Below, piece after piece: positions 1 through 5,341 of a DNA stretch of 7,570 nt (position 1 is the stretch's first letter; the number at the start of each line of letters is the position of its first letter). The stretch spans positions 1-7,570 of the forward strand of contig JAEMSB010000214.1 in assembly GCA_016463045.1 (NCBI GenBank), written 5' to 3'. This DNA comes from Niveispirillum sp. GTDB taxonomy: Bacteria; Pseudomonadota; Alphaproteobacteria; Azospirillales; Azospirillaceae. A model generated the notes under the pieces. That model was not told where the DNA came from, made no database searches, and saw only the letters and a list, made by a program, of their open reading frames with translations. The translations under genes were made by a program, and so were the position numbers.

Positions 1-1
1 T

Positions 2-3000
2 GGCAACGACACGCTGCGCGGCTTTGATGACGATGACAGCCTGGTGGGCGGCGATGGCGATGATAATCTGCGTGGTGACGCCGGCAGCGACACGATCGAT
101 GGCGGCGCTGGCAATGACGGCGTCGGTTATCGTTTCGACAATATCGGCCTGAACAACGGCATCAGCTTCAGTGCCTCTGCCGTGGTCGCCAATCAGGCGG
201 TCACCCTGTCCGACGGGCGGGGCGGCACTGACACCCTGAGCAATGTCGAATATGTGATCATCACCGGTTCCTCCTTTGATGACACGCTGACCGGCAGCGG
301 CGGCGGTGACCAGATCACCGGCGGTACCGGCAATGACAGCATCAATGGCGGCAATGGGGATGATTTCCATCTGTCCGGTGGTGCCGGCAACGATACGATC
401 AATGGCGGCAGCGGTACTGATTACGCTGTCTATGACCTCAGCGCGTCGACGGTCCCGGTACAGTTCGATGGCGGCGCCTTCACGCATGCGTTTGCGGCCA
501 CGGTCGCGGATGGGTTGGGCGGCATCGATACTGTCAGCAATATTGAAGGCTTCCTGATCACGGGCGGGTCGGGCAATGACCAACTCACCGGATCGCTGGG
601 TGCCGACCTGCTGAATGGCGGCGCCGGCAATGACACGCTGGTCGGCGGGCTTGGTGAAGATCTCTTCTCCTTCGGCGGTGCTGGTTCGGGCACCGATCTG
701 ATCCGCGATCTTGGGTCCGGTGATGTCATTCAGGTCACAGGGCAGTCCTTTAGCAGCATCACCGACAATGCCCAGGCCAGCAGCCTGACGGCGGGGCAGG
801 TCGGCGTCACGGCGCTGCAAAATGGCGGTACCCGCCTGTCGATCGGGCTTGACGCCACGGCGGGCGCGGATCTGATCATTGACCTGGATGGCAGTTTCAC
901 CGCTTCCAACTTCACCCTTTCCAACAACAGGATCACCGCCAGCTATACCGCCACGACGGCCACGGGCGATGGCACGGCCAATGTCCTGGCGGGCCGCTCG
1001 CTTGCCGATAATCTCAGCGGTCTGGGCGGCAATGATACGCTGACGGGCAATGGTGGCGCCGACACGCTGTCTGGTGGCGACGGCGATGATGTGCTGATCG
1101 GGGGTACCAGTTCTGCCAGCCTGCCCACCGCGCCGGATCGGGAGGACAGCATCAGCGGTGGCGCTGGCAATGATATTCTGCGCGGCGGCGACGGCGACGA
1201 CACGCTGCTGGGTGAGGATGGCGACGATAATCTCCGCGGCGATGCGGGCAATGATGTCATCAATGGCGGTGCGGGCAATGACTTCATTTCCTACCGCTTT
1301 GACGATATCGGCCTGACGCAGGGTGTCACCTTCTCGCTGGCCAATGTGACCAGCGGCACCAGCGCCAGCATCAGCGACGGGCGGGGCGGCACCGACACCG
1401 TCACCAACTTTGAAAAGCTGGGTGTGACCGGCAGCAATTTCGCCGACAGCATCACGGGCAGCAGCCTTTCCGATCAACTGTCTGGCCAGGGCGGCAATGA
1501 CACGCTGGCCGGCGGGGCCGGCGCCGACCTGATCTTCGGCGATGCCGGTGCCGACAGCCTGCTGGGCGGCGATGGTGACGATACGCTTTATGGCGGATTA
1601 GGTGCCGACACGCTGGAAGGTGGCGCCGGCAACGACGTTGCGGCCTATGATCTGTCCGATGGTGCCACGGGCGGGCTGCTTGTGCGCGTTTCTGCCGGGC
1701 AGGTGCAGATCAATAACAGCGTCACCGACACCCTGCGTCAGATTGAAATTGTCGAGATTTCGGGCAGCAGCTTTGCCGATACGGTACAGGGCGGCCTGGG
1801 TGTCGAAACCATCGCCGGCATGGGCGGCAATGACAGCCTGACCGGCGGCGGCGGTGATGACACGTTCTATTATTATGCCTTCGATCCGTTGGGCAATGGC
1901 AGCACCCTGCTGGCCCAGGGTATTGATCGCATCACTGATTTCAGCCCCGGTGACCGCATCACCATCAACGGCCTGACCCTGACCGGCAGCGTCACCAGCG
2001 GCAATGGCAGCACCCTGACGGCGGGCGCGGTACAGGCGGAAATCGTCAATGGCGTCACGCGCATTCATGTCGGCATCGACGGAACGGCGGGTGCCGATCT
2101 GACCATTGAATTGTCGACGGCGGTGGAGGCCGCCAATCTGCGGCTGTCTGGATCGGATATCACCTCGTCTGCCAACCTCGTCCTGACCGGGACCGCCAAT
2201 GCGGAAAACCTGACCGGTGGCGATGGCGATGACACGATCAGCGGTCTGGCCGGCAACGACTACCTTCAGGGCAGGGGCGGCAATGACAGCATTCTGGGCG
2301 GCGACGGCCAGGATGGCATTGATGGCGGGACCGGCGATGATACGATCGATGGCGGTGCCGGTGATGACAACATCATCATGAACCAAGCCATCGGTGCCGG
2401 TTACACCATCGTCCGCAACAATGATGGCAGCATGACGCTGACCACAGCGGCCAATGGCACCGACAGGCTGACCAATGTCGAAGGCCTTGCTTTCACCGAC
2501 GCGTATGTGCGCCTGACGGTGGCGAGTTTCATCGGCCCCGATGGCAATTCCTATGATGGCACCGACGTGTTCGGTGACAGCATCACGGGCGGTACGGGCA
2601 ATGATTACCTGAATGGCCGCGCCGGCAATGACACGCTGATCGGCGGTGCCGGTGGCGACTATTTCATTGGGGGTGCCGGCAACGACACCATACAGGGCGG
2701 CGATAACGGCACGAACCAGCAGGGCAACGTCCTTCTGGACGTGGCCCGGTACGAGGGCAATTTCGCCACCTACACGATCAGTTCCGTAACCAGCGGCGGC
2801 GTCACCACCTTCACCGTCACCGACAATCAGGCGGGCCAGGATGGGGATGACGGCACCGATACGCTAACCGGTATTGAGGTCCTGAGCTTCAAGGATCAGG
2901 GCTTTGTTCGGCTGGTATCGCAGACCTTCACCAACCAGGATGGCTCCACCTATGTGGAGGGGACGCGCTTCACCGATACCCTGACCGGTACCGCCAACCG

Positions 3001-5281
3001 CGACAGCTTCAACCCCGGTACCGGCAATGACACGGTGGATGGCGCCGGCGGGGAGGACAATGTCTTCTTCAATACCAGCATCGCCAATGCCACGATCACC
3101 AAGTCGGGCAGCGATGTGACTGTCGCCATCGGCGGCGATACCGCCCTGTTGAAGAATGTGGAAAGCGTCAGCTTCACCGACGGCTATCTGCGGCTGACAG
3201 CCTATGAGTCGGAGAATAACGGCAACAAGTTCATCGATGGTACCGACTTTGCCGAGACGCTGACGGGCGGCAGCGGCAATGACTATATCCGTGGCAACAA
3301 GGGGGCCGACAGCCTGTCCGGTGCGGCGGGCGGTGACCAGTTTGAAGGCGGCCAGGGCAATGACACCATCGATGGCGGGGCCAACGGCACCGATGCCAAC
3401 GGCTATCCCATCATCGACATGGCCCGGTACAGCGGCAACTTCGCTGATTACACCGTCAGTTTCAGCGGCGGCACCATCACCGTTACCGACAATAATACGT
3501 CGGATGGCGATGACGGCACCGACACCCTGACTAACATCGAGGCGCTGTCCTTCAAGGATCAGGGCTTTGTGCGGGTCACGGTCGCCGTGAATGACATCAC
3601 GGGCACGGGTAACGGCAATTATTACGAGGGCACCCGTTACAGCGATGCCATCACCGGCACCAGCGACGCCGATTTCATCCGCCCCGGTCTTGGCGCGGAC
3701 ACGATCACCGGTGGCGACGGCGTCGATACGGTGGCGCTAGACTTCACCTATAATTCCGCGAACCTCACGGAAAATGCCGGCACGTTCACCTATACGCAGG
3801 GTGGCAACAGCTACGCCATGACGGGCGTGGAGATGGTCAGCTTCACCGACCGTACCATCCGCCTGACCACCACCAGTGTCGATATTGGCGGCAACAAAAA
3901 CATTACCGGCTCTGAACTGGCCGACACCATCACCGGTGGCACCGGCAATGATATCATTGATGGCGGCGTTGGTGCCGACAGCATTAATGGCGGGGAGGGC
4001 AACGATTTCATCATCGGCGGTAACGGCAACGATACGATCAATGGCGGTGCCGGCATGAATGATGTTGTCCGCTACAGCGGCAATATCGGCGGGTATAACT
4101 TCTCCTACAATGGCGGCACCGGCGCGGTTACCATTACCGACGTTGATACCAGCAATGGCGATGATGGCACCGACATCCTCACCAATGTCGAAATGGTCAG
4201 CTTCAACGACACCCAGACCCGTATTGCCGCGGTGACGACTATCGCTAGTGATGGGTTGTCCGCCTTTATCGAAGGCACACGCTTTAACGACACTCTGGTC
4301 GGCGCCGATGGCCGCGACGATTTCTTTGATTTGGGGGCGGGGTCTGGTGAGGCGGATGGCCTGGGCGGCAACGATACTGTCCGCATCAATGCCAATCTGG
4401 AAGATATCAACGTGACGGGTTCCGGGCCCTACAACGTCACCATTGATGGCACCACCATCAGGTTGATCAATATCGAAGGCATTGCCGCCAATGATGGCTA
4501 TATCCGGCTGGCCGTCTATACCTCCCCCGATGGTAGGACCAAGATCGGGACGGAACTGTCGGGCGGCGACACGATTGAGGGTACGTCTGGAAACGACTAC
4601 CTGGAAGGTCGCGGGGGAAATGACTCGCTGGTCGGCGGCGATGGTTCCGACGTCTTGATCGGCGGCACGGGCAACGACCGGTTGGAAGGTGGCGACGGGC
4701 TGGACATCGCCGTTTATGCGGGGAATTTCAGCAGCTATCAGATCACCGACAATGGCGGTGGCTCGTTTGATATTGTTGACCAGGATACCAGCGCAAATGG
4801 CGATGACGGCACGGATAGTCTGGAGGGTATCGAGGCCATCCAGTTCGGTGACCAGTTTGTGCGTATCATGCAGGAAACTGTCGATATTCCGAACCAGAGC
4901 GGCAAATACATCTACGGCACGGTGATCAGCGAAACCATCGACGGGACCAGTTCCGGTGACGGCATCCTGGGCCGTGCCGGTGACGACACGATCAATGGTG
5001 GCGGTGGCGGCGATTACGTCGATGCCGGAACGGGCAATGACACCATCAATCTGGGTACCGGTGCTGCTGTCATCCGCTGGGTTACCGGGGATGGCAATGA
5101 CACGATCAACGGCTTCTCCAGCGATGATGTCTTGAACATCAACGCCACCGTTGCCCGAACGGACGCCAGCCTGTCGATCACCACAAGTGGTGCAGACACG
5201 ATCATCACCATCGGGGGCACGGCAACCTTGACCCTGGTTGGTTTCACCGGTTTGACCGACAGCAATTTCGGGACGGGTTGA
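2..5281 (+). CDS. Giant RTX-family calcium-binding protein, likely T1SS-exported; 5' end outside window
   Basis: The frame is open from base 2 (first codons read GNDTLRGF) to TGA at 5279-5281, giving at least 1759 visible residues. The GTG at 44 is internal, because RTX sequence continues upstream of it, so the true start lies outside the window. About 60 GGxGxD-type hexads occur in about 15 blocks. In this family such repeats form Ca2+-binding parallel beta-rolls that fold after export through a type I secretion channel. Between blocks lie twelve spacers with a hydrophobic-Glu motif, such as TNVEGLAFTD and TNIEALSFKD. Layout: two large copies (visible residues about 20-789), four compound copies (790-1680), then an RTX-type C-terminus (1696-1759). 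No protease, lipase, cyclase or other catalytic motif was seen, so a structural, adhesive or matrix role is inferred. A missing N-terminal enzyme domain upstream cannot be excluded. The RTX assignment is firm; the function is not. Confidence 0.95.
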   Translation, partial: GNDTLRGFDDDDSLVGGDGDDNLRGDAGSDTIDGGAGNDGVGYRFDNIGLNNGISFSASAVVANQAVTLSDGRGGTDTLSNVEYVIITGSSFDDTLTGSGGGDQITGGTGNDSINGGNGDDFHLSGGAGNDTINGGSGTDYAVYDLSASTVPVQFDGGAFTHAFAATVADGLGGIDTVSNIEGFLITGGSGNDQLTGSLGADLLNGGAGNDTLVGGLGEDLFSFGGAGSGTDLIRDLGSGDVIQVTGQSFSSITDNAQASSLTAGQVGVTALQNGGTRLSIGLDATAGADLIIDLDGSFTASNFTLSNNRITASYTATTATGDGTANVLAGRSLADNLSGLGGNDTLTGNGGADTLSGGDGDDVLIGGTSSASLPTAPDREDSISGGAGNDILRGGDGDDTLLGEDGDDNLRGDAGNDVINGGAGNDFISYRFDDIGLTQGVTFSLANVTSGTSASISDGRGGTDTVTNFEKLGVTGSNFADSITGSSLSDQLSGQGGNDTLAGGAGADLIFGDAGADSLLGGDGDDTLYGGLGADTLEGGAGNDVAAYDLSDGATGGLLVRVSAGQVQINNSVTDTLRQIEIVEISGSSFADTVQGGLGVETIAGMGGNDSLTGGGGDDTFYYYAFDPLGNGSTLLAQGIDRITDFSPGDRITINGLTLTGSVTSGNGSTLTAGAVQAEIVNGVTRIHVGIDGTAGADLTIELSTAVEAANLRLSGSDITSSANLVLTGTANAENLTGGDGDDTISGLAGNDYLQGRGGNDSILGGDGQDGIDGGTGDDTIDGGAGDDNIIMNQAIGAGYTIVRNNDGSMTLTTAANGTDRLTNVEGLAFTDAYVRLTVASFIGPDGNSYDGTDVFGDSITGGTGNDYLNGRAGNDTLIGGAGGDYFIGGAGNDTIQGGDNGTNQQGNVLLDVARYEGNFATYTISSVTSGGVTTFTVTDNQAGQDGDDGTDTLTGIEVLSFKDQGFVRLVSQTFTNQDGSTYVEGTRFTDTLTGTANRDSFNPGTGNDTVDGAGGEDNVFFNTSIANATITKSGSDVTVAIGGDTALLKNVESVSFTDGYLRLTAYESENNGNKFIDGTDFAETLTGGSGNDYIRGNKGADSLSGAAGGDQFEGGQGNDTIDGGANGTDANGYPIIDMARYSGNFADYTVSFSGGTITVTDNNTSDGDDGTDTLTNIEALSFKDQGFVRVTVAVNDITGTGNGNYYEGTRYSDAITGTSDADFIRPGLGADTITGGDGVDTVALDFTYNSANLTENAGTFTYTQGGNSYAMTGVEMVSFTDRTIRLTTTSVDIGGNKNITGSELADTITGGTGNDIIDGGVGADSINGGEGNDFIIGGNGNDTINGGAGMNDVVRYSGNIGGYNFSYNGGTGAVTITDVDTSNGDDGTDILTNVEMVSFNDTQTRIAAVTTIASDGLSAFIEGTRFNDTLVGADGRDDFFDLGAGSGEADGLGGNDTVRINANLEDINVTGSGPYNVTIDGTTIRLINIEGIAANDGYIRLAVYTSPDGRTKIGTELSGGDTIEGTSGNDYLEGRGGNDSLVGGDGSDVLIGGTGNDRLEGGDGLDIAVYAGNFSSYQITDNGGGSFDIVDQDTSANGDDGTDSLEGIEAIQFGDQFVRIMQETVDIPNQSGKYIYGTVISETIDGTSSGDGILGRAGDDTINGGGGGDYVDAGTGNDTINLGTGAAVIRWVTGDGNDTINGFSSDDVLNINATVARTDASLSITTSGADTIITIGGTATLTLVGFTGLTDSNFGTG
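59..2368 (+). repeat. Two-copy long internal duplication in the RTX protein (388 and 382 codons)
   Basis: Copy A is 59-1222 and copy B is 1223-2368. Both open with DDNLRGDAG followed by a GGAGND hexad. Both then carry three modules in the same order. The first contains YRFD(N/D)IGL and later SDGRGGTDT, ending in TGS-x-F-x-D. The second contains YDLS and ends in an (I/V)E motif. The third begins with a D-x-I-x-D-(L/F)-x-x-GD segment (near 692 and 1925), continues through SxLTAG, and includes IG(L/I)D-x-TAGADL and a final LS-plus-IT(A/S)S stretch. Each is followed by GTAN (971 and 2189). Copy B runs 54 nt longer than copy A up to that point. Copies differ at many residues, so the duplication is old rather than a recent DNA-level event. 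The right edge of copy B is set by the start of the next repeat type and is approximate. Confidence 0.8.
2369..5041 (+). repeat. Four-copy compound repeat of about 216-230 codons in the RTX protein
   Basis: Units start at the residue after the D of an RTX block: 2369-3058, 3059-3727, 3728-4375 and 4376-5041 (230, 223, 216 and 222 codons). Each unit holds two different spacers separated by RTX hexads. The first spacer starts with N/T plus hydrophobics (NIIMN, NVFFN, TVALD, TVRIN). The second has a (R/V)Y-x-GN-(F/I)-x-x-Y core (ARYEGNFATY, ARYSGNFADY, VRYSGNIGGY, AVYAGNFSSY) and then an acidic GDDGTD stretch. All eight spacers contain a (V/I)E motif and an Arg followed by L, I or V (for example YVRL, FVRL, TIRL, FVRI). 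DNA identity is patchy: 2888-2907 and 3551-3570 are identical over 20 bases, but most of the sequence has diverged. The unit therefore spread by duplication some time ago and is now kept at protein level. Confidence 0.85.
5087..5278 (+). other. RTX C-terminal region with probable uncleaved T1SS export signal
   Basis: The last 64 codons start with GDGNDTINGF, go through SSDDVLNI and TIITIGG, and end in LVGFTGLTDSNFGTG. The pattern GDGNDTI-x-GF, then an acidic turn, a beta-rich stretch and a short hydrophobic tail without Cys is typical of the ends of RTX proteins exported by ABC/MFP/TolC-type systems, where the signal lies in the last 50 or so residues and is not removed. The assignment rests on position and pattern; such signals have little primary sequence conservation. 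Confidence 0.6.
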
Positions 5282-5302
5282 GGACGGGGCCAAACCCCGT
5301 TC
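5282..5302 (+). terminator. GC-rich hairpin directly after the RTX stop codon; possible attenuator or 3'-end stabiliser
   Basis: The left arm GGACGGGG (5282-5289) pairs with CCCCGTTC (5295-5302) around the 5-base loop CCAAA. This gives eight pairs, one of them G-U, and six are contiguous Watson-Crick pairs starting from the loop. The stem starts one base after the TGA. No T-rich run follows (the next bases are CACCACCCC), so it does not meet the rule for a canonical intrinsic terminator. It could be a weak terminator, a transcript-end protector or an attenuator reducing expression of the downstream gene. Confidence 0.35.
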
Positions 5303-5330
5303 CACCACCCCTGACGACGTCTCCCTGCAC

Positions 5331-5335
5331 GGAAG
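5331..5335 (+). promoter_or_regulatory. Ribosome binding site of the second gene
   Basis: GGAAG lies six bases before the ATG at 5342, a suitable spacing for a Shine-Dalgarno element. The nearest upstream in-frame stop is TGA at 5312-5314. No other ATG, GTG or TTG falls between that stop and 5342 in this frame, so this site fixes the start. Confidence 0.7.
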
Positions 5336-5341
5336 CATAAT

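Noticed and set aside
44..46. GTG at 44 as the start of the RTX gene
   Set aside because: The same frame is open to the window edge and already encodes RTX-like sequence (GNDTLRGF) upstream, and no Shine-Dalgarno element precedes the GTG. The gene starts outside the window.
692..2180. Serralysin-like protease, because the D-x-I-x-DF-x-x-GD segment resembles the region C-terminal to such enzymes
   Set aside because: No HExxHxxGxxH zinc motif was seen anywhere in the visible protein. The segment is a common structural part of RTX regions and is present twice.
5282..5341. Promoter in the intergenic gap
   Set aside because: The gap is GC-rich and half of it is hairpin. The only AT-rich stretch (CATAAT at 5336-5341) touches the start codon and cannot serve as a -10 element for a leader that includes the ribosome binding site.
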